Below are positions 41,665 to 53,273 of a stretch of DNA of 64,000 nucleotides, piece by piece (position 1 is the first letter of the stretch; each line of letters opens with the position of its first letter). A program made the translations under genes and the position numbers. A model generated the notes under the pieces. The model had not been told where the DNA came from, made no database searches, and was given only the letters and a program-made list of their open reading frames with translations. This stretch comes from Vermamoeba vermiformis (Eukaryota; Tubulinea; Echinamoebida), in NCBI GenBank assembly GCA_045837725.1, contig JBEWZL010000124.1, forward strand, positions 434,001 to 498,000, read 5' to 3'.

Positions 41665-44330
41665 TTATTTACGTGTTCGCATGAGCTCTTTGAACTCACC
41701 AATGAGCTCGTCAACTGTTTTAAGACCGTGCACTGTACCATCACGAGTACGCACGTTGACTTTCTGCGCACTGACTTCTTCCTCACCAATCACAATGATG
41801 TAGTTGTATTGTTGTGTTTGACCGCCCCTGTGCGCGAGTAAGAACAACAGTTTAATATCAATTGTTAAAGACATTACCTGATCTTCTTGGGCAGTGTCTC
41901 GTCTGACTTAACAAAGTCCACGTAAAACTTTTCTTGCTTCAGCGCATCGGTCACTTGTTGTGCGTAGTCGTTGAACTTGTCCGAGACCGTGCAAATCAAG
42001 CCTAAAGATGCGCGTTAGAACATAGCAATCTAAGTGGGTCTGTGCGTACATTGACGAGGGCTGAGCCAGAAGGGCCATTTTCCGGCAGTGTGTTCGATTA
42101 AAATTGCAAACATTCGTTCCACTGAGCCTAAAATAGCGCGGTGAATGATGACTGGTGTCTTCTCTTGGCCATCAGAGTCGACGTATTTCAAGTCGAATCG
42201 ACGAGGCAACTGGAAGTCCAATTGAATGGTGGCACATTGATGCTTGCGGTTCAACACGTCGCTTAAAATGACATCAATCTTCGGGCCGTAAAATGCACCG
42301 TCGCCCTGCATTGATTTGATAATTGATGCCTCGCTTTTCGAGACAGTCTGCAAGTGCCTTTTCAGCTTGGTTCCAGGTCTCAATGTCACCCATGTACTTC
42401 TCTGGGCGTGTGGACAACAGCACTTGATATGTGAAGCCGAGTGTCGTGTAGATGTGATGCAGCATGTCAATCACATTGTCAATCTCAGTGCTGATCTGTT
42501 CGGGCATGCAAAAGATGTGGCCGTCGTCTTGTGAGAATCGTCTGACACGTGTCAAACCTGTCAAAGCACCCGTCTTTTCATTTCGGTGCAGCGGTGAAAA
42601 GTCAGCGAGTCTAATGGGCAGATCTTTGTACGAGGGGCGCATTTGATCGAACACCAGACAGTGACCAGGGCAGTTCATTGGCTTGAGTCCGAGCTCTTCT
42701 TTGTGCTCGTGCTCATGGGCGTGGTTGTGCTCTTGATTGTGATCGTGGGGCTGTGGCTCAGTGTTAAAATCCTCGCCTGGTGTAACGAGGAACATGTTCT
42801 CTTTGTAGTGTTGCCAGTGACCGCTCTGGACAATGATTAGCACAGTAACAATAACAATAGGACTATATTCTTACTTGTTCCCACAACTTCTTATCGAACA
42901 ACAATGGCGTGATAACTTCTTGATAACCACGTGTCAAATACTCGTTGCGCAAGAACTCAACGAGTTTGTTATAAATGCGTGTGCCGTGCGGTAAAAAGAA
43001 CGCGCTGAAAATAGCTATTAGTCTTCAAGCGTGCGACGTATTTGTATTTGCATACCTGCCAGGACTCAAGCTTGAAAACATTAGCAATTTTTGACTCTTG
43101 CCCACGACACGGTGATCACGCTTTTGAATCTCTTCGCGAATTCGCTTCCAATCTGCCAACATGTTCTTGTCGGGGAATGAAATGCCGTACATGCGCTGCA
43201 GAGGCAGGCCATTAGGATCACCCAAATAATAAGCACTCGAGGTCTTAGTGACATTGAATGCCTTGACAATGGCGGTGTTGGAGATGTGAGGACCGCGACA
43301 GAGATCAATAAATGTGCCGCTCTTGTACACGGTGATGGGCTCGTCAGCGGGGATGTGATGCAACAGATCGACTTTGAACGGGTTGTAGCCGAACATTTTC
43401 ATCGCAAAGTCTTTGCTCACCAACATGCGCTCGAATGGGTGGCCTTTCTTCACCGCTCGTCGCACAATCTCTTCGATGTTCGCGTAGTCCTCGGCATTGA
43501 CACTCATCGCCTTGTCGCCCAATTGAAATTCGTAGAAAAATCCACCGCCGTGCTGATCTTCACTGGACAGCGCTGGTCCGTCGCAGAGATGAATGTTTTT
43601 GTAGTGTTCTTCAACTGCTTGGCCCAACAAATGCGCGGATGAGTGCCAGAATGTATTTTGACCTTCCTTTGAGTCAAAATCAAATACTTCGAGCTCGCAA
43701 TTAAATTCGAGGGGCCGTGACATGTCCCACAGCTGTTTGTGGCCTGTACTCGGATCCGTTACGCGAGCAATCACGAGAGGTTGCGCTGGCTTGTATTCTA
43801 AGGATATTCATTAGATGCTTCATATTTAATATTTTTCTCGTACTTCCTACGAGTTGCCACGGTGTTGTTTGATTTTTGGTGGCGCGAATTGGATCTAGAC
43901 TTTGACCAGGGACATTCTTGACGATAATATCGATGGACTGTGGTGAATATTTAATAGAGTCTTCTTGTTTTAGTTTGTCTTGACGAGATTTCTCTTCTTG
44001 CCAGAGTTTCAAGCGATGTTCAATGTACTCGGGAAGTGGATCTGAACCAGTCACAAATTGTCAACGTAAGTAATAGTTAAAAGAGCTATATAAAATTATT
44101 GGTAATCTATTGAGCACGCGAATATGAATTTGAGACGTGTCATGAACAAGGTGAAGTCATTTTCTTGAAATTAATTAAAATATCTTACCTGACTGTCGAT
44201 TCTCTGATGAATATCTTCTATTAGTAATTATGAATACGCTGCTCTTTTTTAAGGAATTATTATCTCGAGTGATAGAGCAGAAACCAGATCTACAGCTTGA
44301 TCTCACTGAGCTTTGCAGTGCTCGCAGCAT
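41665..44330 (-). CDS. TARS: Threonyl-tRNA synthetase with mitochondrial-type presequence; apparent frameshift
   Basis: The protein has the class II ThrRS order: TGS-like segment ([20 protein letters not shown]), editing domain ([16 protein letters not shown]), catalytic motifs ([53 protein letters not shown]) and an anticodon-binding domain ([20 protein letters not shown]). It starts at 44330 with [19 protein letters not shown], an Arg/Ser-rich presequence. An insert rich in His/Glu/Asn (residues [17 protein letters not shown]) lies before motif 2. At about 42304 one extra G in a GGG run puts the GDGAFYGPK segment out of frame with the preceding exon, although the family alignment has no gap there. 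A sequence error is the simplest reading. Confidence 0.92.
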
Positions 44331-44456
44331 TTTTTCTTAGCGCACCTTGATATGACCGAAAAATATTATTTTGCTACGAAGGTGCGCTGCTGTTGATAAA
44401 TCTTTTCAAAATGAAAAATTTTTATTTTGCACGCAAGATCCCGATCGCGACCACAG
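44331..44456. promoter_or_regulatory. Bidirectional promoter region, ThrRS and HDAC3 genes
   Basis: The ThrRS and HDAC3 start codons are 126 bp apart on opposite strands. An ATG at 44411 opens a short reading frame that overlaps the HDAC3 start out of frame, so it may act as an upstream ORF if the transcript begins before it. Both roles are inferred. Confidence 0.4.
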
Positions 44457-45999
44457 ATGTCGAAGAAAAAAGTTGCTTATTTCTACGACCATGAGGTCGC
44501 TAATTATCATTATGGCGAGAACCATCCGATGAAGCCTCACCGATTGGCTTTGACTCACAATCTGGTGCTCAACTACGGCTTACACAAAAAAATGAATGTG
44601 TACAAGCTACGAAAATCTACATATGAAGAATTATTGAGATACCACTCGCAGGACTATATCGACTTCTTACAAAGGTAAAGTGCGATCGTTACGAATATTC
44701 TGAAATTATTATTTTTTCGTAATATATTCGATTCAATTATTTAATACGTTATTTGTCATCAAAATAATATTAATAATAATTACAAAATTAGAGTTACACC
44801 AGAAACACCTCTACGAGATAAGATCCGATTCAACGTGTACGGCGATTGTCCTGGATTCACTTCAGTTTACGAGTTTTGTCAATATTATGCATCAGGTAAT
44901 ATACATTAATCATGTGTGTATTTTTATTCAGCTTAATCTTACAATCGCTCGTCGATCGCGAAGATCACCGCCGCGCTAGCGTTAACTTGTTTTCTTTCTT
45001 GTTAATTAACACGATTATCGTGCAGGCTCAGTGGACGGTGCACAGAAATTAATCAACGGCGAGGCAGACATTGCCATCAACTGGGCTGGAGGTCTGCACC
45101 ACGCACGCAAAGACGAGGCGAGTGGCTTCTGTTACATCAACGACATTGTGCTCGGCATTCTCGAGCTGTTGCGCTATCACCCGCGCGTGCTGTACATTGA
45201 CATTGACGTGCACCACGGTGACGGTGTGCAGGACGCGTTCTATCTGACCGATCGTGTCATGTGTCTCTCCTTCCACAAGTACGGCGATGGATTTTTCCCC
45301 GGCACAGGTGACATGTACGAGATTGGTCAGGGCCGTGGCAAGTACTACTCGGTCAATGTGCCGTTCAAGGACGGTATTGACGACCAGGGCTACCTCTCTG
45401 TGTTCAAGCCAGTCGTGCAGAGCATCATGGACACGTACAAACCCACGGCCGTTGTGCTGCAGTGCGGTGCTGACTCACTGCGCGGCGATCGCATTGGCAG
45501 CTTCAACGTGTCATTTGAAGGACACGCCGAGTGTGTGTCGTTCGTCAAGTCATTTAACTTGCCCATGTTAGTGGTCGGTGGCGGTGGCTACACCATTCGC
45601 AATGTGGCGCGATGTTGGTGCAATGAGACAGCTGTGCTCGTCGGCGAGAATGTGCCCAATGAAATCCCAGCCAACGATTACAACGCACACTACGCCCCCG
45701 ACTATTTACTCCGTGGCGAGCCCAATCCAATTTTGCGCATCGAAAATCAGAACACAAAGCAGTACTTAGAATACGTCAAATCCACAGTATTAGAGCACAT
45801 TCGTCACATGGAAGGTGCGCCCTCAGTGCAGATGACACATTTACCACCGACACTGAACGACGAAGAACATTTGTTTGCTGACTCGAGCGATGAAGACAAG
45901 GACGAGGATGACGAGTATTTTATTTTCAACGAGAAAGAGTTTTACGAGGACGATTATGACAATGATAAGGACGCAGATTTCGACTACGACAAGGATTAA
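44457..45999 (+). CDS. HDAC3: Class I histone deacetylase, HDAC3 type
   Basis: Exons 44457..44674, 44792..44895 and 45026..45999 give 431 residues. This is a Zn-dependent lysine deacetylase. Catalytic elements are present: [20 protein letters not shown] (paired His), [17 protein letters not shown] (Zn-binding Asp/His), [12 protein letters not shown] (Asp) and [14 protein letters not shown] (Tyr). The start [20 protein letters not shown] and the APDYLL to [12 protein letters not shown] segment favour HDAC3 over HDAC1/2. The tail is very acidic ([11 protein letters not shown], then [16 protein letters not shown]), as in HDAC3 (DNDKE). It lies tail-to-tail with a SANT-WD40 gene, domains found in HDAC3 corepressor complexes. 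Confidence 0.96.
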
Positions 46000-46155
46000 A
46001 ATAACAATGTAACCCCTGTAATTATAATTGATGTAAAATAAACAGCGCTAATAGAAGCTTCTGCTGTGCGTGATTTGATCGGTTCTTAGCTTCAAGCTGT
46101 TCGGTGCGTGTCAATCCTCGAGTTGTACTTTGCAACAATAGTGCTTTTTTTAGCT

Positions 46156-49100
46156 CTACTTGTAAATGGCCTCTAGTTTGCTGTTTTCAATCAAACTGAA
46201 CACCATGGCCTTGCTGTCACCCGATTCACTCGTCAACGTAACCATCAATAAATTGCCGTTCGTGTTCACAAAGAGTTGGCCACTGGTGAATGTTACACTG
46301 GCCACATCTTCCATCGATTCATCTGCTCGTTCAGCTCCAATGAGAACAAATGACTCGTGCAGTGGCGAGTATTCGTAGCGCTGCAGCGTAGTTGCTGTAG
46401 GTTTAGCTGCAGGCTGTGAGGCAGTGATGACCGCTGTTTCTGCAGGGAACGCGATTGAGACAATGCTCAGCTGAGGTTTAGTCGTGTTTGTTGCCTGCAA
46501 TACGTAGCAGAACTGTGACGCTGCTGGGTTAAACGCAACATTTGTAACATCCAGCATATTTGACAACTCGAACTTGGTCGGTGAAGTGCGATCACGAATC
46601 ATATCGTAAATGAGCAGATGACTTTGTTCTTGTCCTCGCATCTCTGCGGTTGTGGCTGGTGCTACAACGAGCCATCGCGTTGCGCGCTCTTCAGCAGTTT
46701 TAGGTTTGAGACACAATGAACTGACACGACCTGTGAAAGGATTAGTGATCGAAATATTATAACTGTGCGACATACTTGGAGCTTCAATGGCGTATTTCGG
46801 ACGAATGCTGCCTGTGACCATATCCCAGACTTTAATGACAGAGTTGCTGACTGACAAGAGGACTTCACCGTGTTGTGACCAGTGCAATTGAGTCACGCTG
46901 TTGGTGTCTTTGAGTGACTGGTAAGGGCTGGACAACTGCGTGACTAATTGTTTGTTTTGACCATATTTAGGGCGACGTAATTGCTGATATTGCCACACGC
47001 GAATCAATCCACTTTCGTCTGCTGAAGCTAAGTTGCCCTTGGCCGAGAACTGCAGTGCTGTAATCTTGTTGCTGTGACCGAGCAATTTCATCGTTTGCTT
47101 GCCTTCTGCTGCCTCGCTCACTTCGTAGACATTCACTTCGTTCCTCTGCTGGATTGATTAGCATGTATTTTCGATTGCAAAATTGCTGGAATTTGAGTAA
47201 TTAACCTAAAACCGAGTTACGTACACTACCAACGGCAATTATATTCGCGTCAAAGGATGTTAGAGCAATGACGCTGTCGATCGGAAACAGATTTGACTCG
47301 TGCCACTGATTGGGTCCTGATCGGTCGCGCACCAAACAACTCGTGATCTGCTTCGTGCTGTCGAGATTGAACTTCAACTTGCATGCTTCAATGGCTTGAT
47401 AAGGCACGACACGATCTTCTTCTTCTTTCTCAGTCTCGTGCCTTATGATGCCTGTAATGACACTTTTGTCGATGATAGCGGCATAGATGTTTGATTGCAA
47501 CACGAGTTGATCGAGTGCCTGTTCTGGTCGCTTGTGCAACAGCTTCACAAGAGCTTCTTGCAACAATGCCTTGATCTTTCTAACGTCATCCGTGCTAGTG
47601 ATTTTGACGGCCAAAGGAAGTTGTTTCACCTGTGCTCCATTAGCGGTGTTGTTAATAAAATCGACATATGACTTACGACGGATTTTAGTGTCTCAGTGGC
47701 ACTTTGCGGCTTGCTTGGAGTAGTGCTCTTCTTCAACTCGCTAATAAAGGTTAATATAGCTTTGTTGGAAAGGTTGTCAAGACGTACTTTAAGTTCATGC
47801 CCTTGGTGTTGAACGGCGTTGCTTTCTTCACAGATGGTACAGGTGGCTGTTTGACAGCTGGTTTGACAGGTTGCTTAGGCGCAGCGACGAATTTTGGCGC
47901 TTTGAATTTCATCGAGCCAGTGAGCGAAGAGACAGGTGTCACGTAGTGTTCATGCGATCTGTACGGCAATGTTCCAAAAGAGAATACTTTCTTCTCGTTC
48001 TCATTGACTGCGATTGGTGAACTCTCTTGAGCAGGTGCTCTTTCACCTGGTGTTCTAGGCTCTGCTTTGATTGGCAACTTTCTCTTTTCTAATGCAAAAT
48101 AACTCGTTAGACAGTACTTTGCAAGCAATTATCATCAACTTACTGGTTACTGCGTCATCAGTGGTGCTCGTAATCTTTCGCTTGCGATCAGGCTCTGCAG
48201 TGCTCAAGTTCTCCAACGAGTTGCCCCAATAGATGCCGCGTTTGTTCGCTTGAAAGATGAGTTCGGCACGCTCTTTCATCTTCTCTTTCTTTTGTTCTTC
48301 GGTCAGTCCCGCATACGGATCTTCGACCTTGCTTTCACGTTCTGAGGTGTCGCTCTCCGACTTCTCTTCGTCCTCCTCGTCAGCCTTGCTACTGCTCTTC
48401 ACAGGCTCGTCCTCTTCAGGCAAGACATGCACATCTTCATTGCGCTCAATGGCTGCTTCTTCTTCAGGCGTTAAAGCGACCACGAAGTTCTCTAACTGAT
48501 TAGTTTTCTTCAATCGGTAGTGCGCGTTGAGTGCAGGCTTGTAATAACCTTTCGATGCGCCGAGAATTTTGTAATAATTGCGCAAGCTTGATGCATTGCG
48601 CCCAGGGAAGTAGCTGACCATTTCATTGAATAGTGTGCCCCAGCGAGCCATAGTCTTTTTGAGTTGAATCTTTTCACGCAGTGTCCATTCAAGACCCACT
48701 CGCTTCTTTTTCTCTTTCTTATCACTCGATGCCTTCTCGTCACTGTTGTCACCGGTATCAGGTGTTGCAACACTAGGAGTGTTCGTCACTTCCACATTAG
48801 TGCTCGTGTCAACACTGATATTGTTCAGAATTGACCCGGTCAAGACGTATTTAGCTGGTGCTGTACCAGGACCGCTCTGAGGAGGTGGTGAGGCAGGTAG
48901 TTTGGGCTTGCCTGCACTCATGTGATACGATTGTGTGAGGAACTCTTTGTAGCCCTGAGAGAACTTGGCAATCTCTTCGGGAGTGTTCAATGAGCCCGGT
49001 GACTTGGCCAACTGTTTCATGATCTGCTGTTGAAACTGTGGCCACAATTGCGGCGGTATATTGTTAAGATTGATAAGGTGCTGCTTGGGACTGGCGGGTG

Positions 49101-49737
49101 TTGTGCTGTTAGTAATAGCGACTGGTACTGGTGCTGCTCTTGGTGCGCTCGTGTTCAGCTGCATGGCAGTGGTGTTAGTTACGGGCACCGCGACGGGTTT
49201 TGTCGTGAAATTAATGGGCATTGGCGCGTTAGATGGAGCAGGTCTCTGAACGGTCATCTTAGGAGCAATGACGACTTGATTCAGACCGTGCGATATCATC
49301 TGTGGCACTACCTGTGTACTGTTGGGAGGAGCGACGACTAGCATGGGCCTATTCACGGAGCTGTTGTTCGGCATGGAGTAATTAACGACACCCAGTGCAT
49401 TGGTACTAATTGCACCACTGTTTGCGCCGGGCTGGTTCACGATATTGACTCGCATCTGACCTAGACTTGCAGTCTGTTGAACAACGCTGAGGGGCATGCC
49501 AGTCGGGTATTGTATTCGGTTGGTTACTATATTTGGCTGCATTTGCCCTAAAAAAAATTCAATCAATCAGGGTGCCAATTCAAATTTTGTTCGGCCGGGA
49601 AGGTTATTTAAGGATTGGGCCTGATATGAAAGAACATAACGTGGTGCATATTTGTAATAAGGCAAGAAGGAAAAATATCATTGTGGTATTTCCGAATGCC
49701 TACCTTGGATTTGGTTTTGATTCTGTTGAGCCATCAT
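46156..49737 (-). CDS. SANT/Myb-domain protein fused to a WD40 propeller
   Basis: Exons 49704..49737, 48144..49547, 47788..48088, 47677..47740, 47225..47629 and 46156..47148 give 1066 residues with all phases closed. Residues 1-300 are Gln/Asn/Pro-rich and disordered. A SANT domain lies near 290-345 (LEWTLREKIQLKKTMARWG, YFPGRNASSLRNYYKIL). An acidic/basic stretch with a likely NLS (TKKRKLPIKAEPR) follows. The C-terminal 450 residues carry WD40 repeats (KLLGHSNKITALQFSAKGNL, SGLIRVWQY, VIKVWDMVTG). I know no common family with this exact layout. SANT domains (NCoR/SMRT) and WD40 proteins (TBL1) both belong to HDAC3 complexes, so a corepressor role is plausible but inferred. The last acceptor is a CAGCAG tandem. 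Confidence 0.78.
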
Positions 49738-50426
49738 TTAAGCTTTGTCTAAATAATAATTCTGGTAAGAATAATTAACCATTCGAAACAATCAAAGTAA
49801 TTTACTATTATTTTAATGATGTAAATTGAGTGCTCTGAAATTTTAGATCAAACTATCGAAAGAAAATTAAAATGCAGGAGAGCTGCATAAAATGCAAATG
49901 GTTATTGAATTGATAATGATAGCGTAAACGATCTACGCTGATCAGATATTCAGAATTTTCTTAATCTTATCGGTCAGATCGTCGAGTTACCGATCCGCCA
50001 AATTTGCATCGATAAGAGTTGTAAACAGATATATTGATCTTTCTATAGCTTAATAATCACTTTTTCCATATTATTCTGATTGATGAATCATTGTAGAGCT
50101 TTGAGACTTACGCTGCTCAATCTACTCCGTTAGACGCTTGTAAAGCGATAGTCGATCATTTAAATGCTTGATTTATCTTCAATGTAATATCATTCTTCCT
50201 GTAGTGTGCGAATGAGTTCTTTATGAGCGACAAAATTGATTTTATCGTCCTGTTTTGGCGCCTTTTCCGTCGTGTCCTACACCCACACTCCACTACAGAA
50301 CAAAGGCTATAATAATGAATTAGCATGCTACTGTAACTTAGATCGAGATCTTTTAGGTTGGCCAATCGCTTCGTAAACATTTTTGTTTGTCATCTGGCGC
50401 AAAGCTCATTTACGATTACACGCACA
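49738..50426. other. Intergenic gap between SANT-WD40 and SBDS genes
   Basis: This 689-bp stretch is AT-rich. It must hold the promoters of both divergent genes, and its last 70 bp before 50427 look like a 5' leader. No reading frame in it has convincing protein character. A GC-richer patch near 49925-50030 has several GATC-containing short complementary strings, but I recognise no RNA gene. Confidence 0.4.
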
Positions 50427-51603
50427 ATGGATAAACCACAAATCATCAAGTACAAAGCTGGCAAGAACACTTTTGAAGTGTTGACTAAGACAGGTACGGT
50501 ACTTAAGTACCGTAAAGGTCAACTTGGCTCTCTCGACAATGTTTTATTGGCGGACGAGGTAAGAAGTCTGCGAATCCTGTTTGTTTCTCGATTTTATTTT
50601 TATTTATTATAATTAGGTATTCAAAAATCACAACAAAGGTGAACGTGCTAGTGCAGCTGAATTGAAGTAAGAAGAAAAACATTCCAGAATATTTTCGAAA
50701 ATAATTATTTAATTAACCACTTGATTCTAGGGAGGCTTTTGGCACTGAAAATGTCAAAGAAATTCTTCAGACTATTGTAGAAAAAGGTGAACTTCAATTG
50801 ACCGAAGCTGAGCGCAAGGAAGCGATCGAAAAGAAAAGGCGAGAAATTGGTAAGATCTACACGTGCTAATTTATATTGCAACAAAATAGTACAGAAATCG
50901 CGCATATATTAACAAATGAATCTTAGTAACCTACTTGAACAAGTATTTCGTTGACCCTAAAACCAAAACTCCGCATCCCGTCACTCGTATTGAAAATGCT
51001 TTGGAGACCATTAAGGTACATTATAATTCTTCAATAATCGCGCTTCAAATATTAACCGAGCTGACTGCAGGCCCGAATTGATCCTGACATTCCCACCGAT
51101 CGACAAATTCAGGACTTGTTGAAGAAGTTACCGGGAGTTCTTTCGTTGAAGAAACAAGAAGTCGAAGGCACATTGTTCAGTGCGTATTATATTGTTATAA
51201 TAGTCATTCCGAGCTCGAGTACTGACACGTGATTTTAGTTCCCCACGCGTTCATTGGTCAAACTCAAGGTGTGATGCAGCGCTATGTGCGCATCACTAGT
51301 GACAAGTACGACGACAAGGGATGTCACTACGGCATTGCTATGGTCCCTGGTGGTGAGTAGACCTTTATATTTACACTCAGGTCCAAATTAATAATTGTAT
51401 TTACACGTAGATTACAATGCACTTTTGAACGAGCTCAACAACATCACTAAGGGCGATTTCAACTTTGAGATTGATAGCGCTGGTGTAAGTAGACATGGAA
51501 CAATGAGCACGAGTAGACAATGTCTAATTTGACTGTGCAGGTGAATAACGATGAGCCCGCGGAGAAGAAAGGCAACAAGAAGGGCGGCAAGAACAGAAAA
51601 TGA
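50427..51603 (+). CDS. SBDS: SBDS-family ribosome maturation protein
   Basis: Eight exons (50427..50558, 50617..50666, 50731..50849, 50927..51015, 51071..51179, 51239..51352, 51411..51484, 51541..51603) give 249 residues, matching the 250 of human SBDS. The N-terminal FYSH domain (KYKAGKNTFEVLTKTGTVLKY then LLADEVFKNHNKGERAS) is followed by a helical domain with AFGTENVKEILQTIVEKGEL and YFVDPKTKTPHPVTRIENAL, which keep the family's FGT, KGE and P-x-T-K-x-P patterns. SBDS works with EFL1 to evict eIF6 from new 60S subunits. The C-terminal third is divergent and ends in a basic KKGNKKGGKNRK-like tail, so this could be a second SBDS-like paralogue. Confidence 0.8.
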
Positions 51604-51834
51604 GCGCTGTTCTCGGTGTTGAAGAGTCATCAGTGGTCATTTGATGTTGATCAATTTTTGAAATGTTAACTACAATGTACAGTGATCACATCAAATGATT
51701 TCACTGTGATTCGTTCTACTACCACATTGTAGTTAATATAAATATAGCTCATTAACAATTATTATATTATTTTTATCTATTTTATTGGGCATTGGGCAGA
51801 AAATGTCAAATTTCAGTTCATTTTTCAACTCAAA

Positions 51835-53117
51835 ATGGAGAAAGACAAGCAAGATAAAGAACCTAAGTTAGATTTAGACATCGATCTATCGAAGTTTTCG
51901 ATTAGTAAGAAGGACAATGGCCAGCATCCGTTCTTGCACCGGATCGAAGGTTTTTTGCGTCCCAAAGAAATTGTCAATCAGCAAAAGCGAAGAGATGAAG
52001 TACTAAAAAGACAGAAGGCAGCTAGGCGAAATTTAATCAATTACGCTCGTCAACTGGCCGGATTCAAACCGAGCAAAGAGGCGGAAGAGGAAGAGAAAAA
52101 TGCAAAAAAATCTGATACTACGCCCACTCAATCACCGAGCAAAACAAATCATAATGCAGTCGAAAATAATATTTCAAATAATACTGATGCGTCAGGAAAA
52201 AGCATGGAAGAAGAGGTTTTGACAGAGGAGCCAATGGGCGACAAAATGGACGTGCAAAGGCCTAGAGTTAATAAACGCGAGCAAAGTAGAATTAAAGAAG
52301 GTAATTGATTCGTATTAAGCTTGGTTTTCCGGATCGTCCTGATCTTTTTTTCTCTAAAGGACTTAGTTACAAAGACCAGTTGATGATGCCTGAATTCTTG
52401 AGCGAAATTCCACCAGACTTCACCGAGAAGTGGATTGCTATGCCTTTTCCTCAAGGTACGTACGAGAACCGACGCTAAAGTGTCGAGATCCGAAATTAAT
52501 TCTTGAACAGGCCAGAGATGTCTGCTTATATCAGCTAAGGGCCGCACACTATTGATCAGACGCAATGGCACGGAGATTGCACACTTCCCTTGCAGACTAC
52601 CGGGTGGCTCGCAAAAGACAAATGTGCGCGAGTCCATGTTCACGCTGTTCGACTGCATTTTCGTGGAACAAGCGCTGAGTATCTACGTGATCGATGTGCT
52701 GGCATGGAAGGGCGACGTATATTACGACTATAATACGGAGTTTAGGATGAGTTGGCGCGATTGGAAGTTGGCTGAAACAGAGGACTTGACCGTACTGGAT
52801 CAGAACAACATTTACAAATTAGTAGCAGTGCCTTATTATCCTTGTACTATTAACGGACTAAAATCAGCGAGCACTGATCCGTTGCCATATGCGTAAGCCC
52901 ATACCATAATTGTTAATAGTGCCACATCTGTTACTAACATCTTGACAGACGAGAAGGTTACTTGTTTTATCATCAAGAAGCCACTTATGAGTTCGGTTTG
53001 ACACCTGCCATGGGTGTCATTCACGCGCACGTGATCGATAAATTATTGCAAAGTCTGCAAGGTACGAGGCCGCGAGAGAACTGGTACGAAGATGCACAAG
53101 ATAACACCACGAAATAA
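51835..53117 (+). CDS. SNUPN: Snurportin-1 (m3G-cap snRNP import adaptor)
   Basis: Exons 51835..52300, 52360..52455, 52511..52892 and 52949..53117 give 370 residues. An importin-beta-binding-like N-terminus has HPFLHRIEGFLRPKEI, QQKRRDEVLKRQKAARRNLI and NYARQLAG. After a low-complexity linker the cap-binding domain (about 165-360) shows SYKDQLMMPEFLSEIPPD, WIAMPFPQGQRCLLISAKG, FPCRLPGGSQ, FTLFDCIF, YVIDVLAWKGDVYYD and LFYHQEATYEFG. These match human snurportin-1, including the Trp of the W-K/R-G motif. It binds the trimethylguanosine cap of U snRNPs and carries them into the nucleus with importin-beta. Confidence 0.92.
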
Positions 53118-53273
53118 TGTACAATTAATAAGCAGTTTGGGTGTGGTTTAATGAAGCACATTAATGTATAATAAAATTGTAAATGAGTTCGCGTGACAAG
53201 TTGCAAAATTTTCGCATCCAGCCATTTTTTACAATTCTTTCAATATAATAACAACGACAATGACACGAACACT

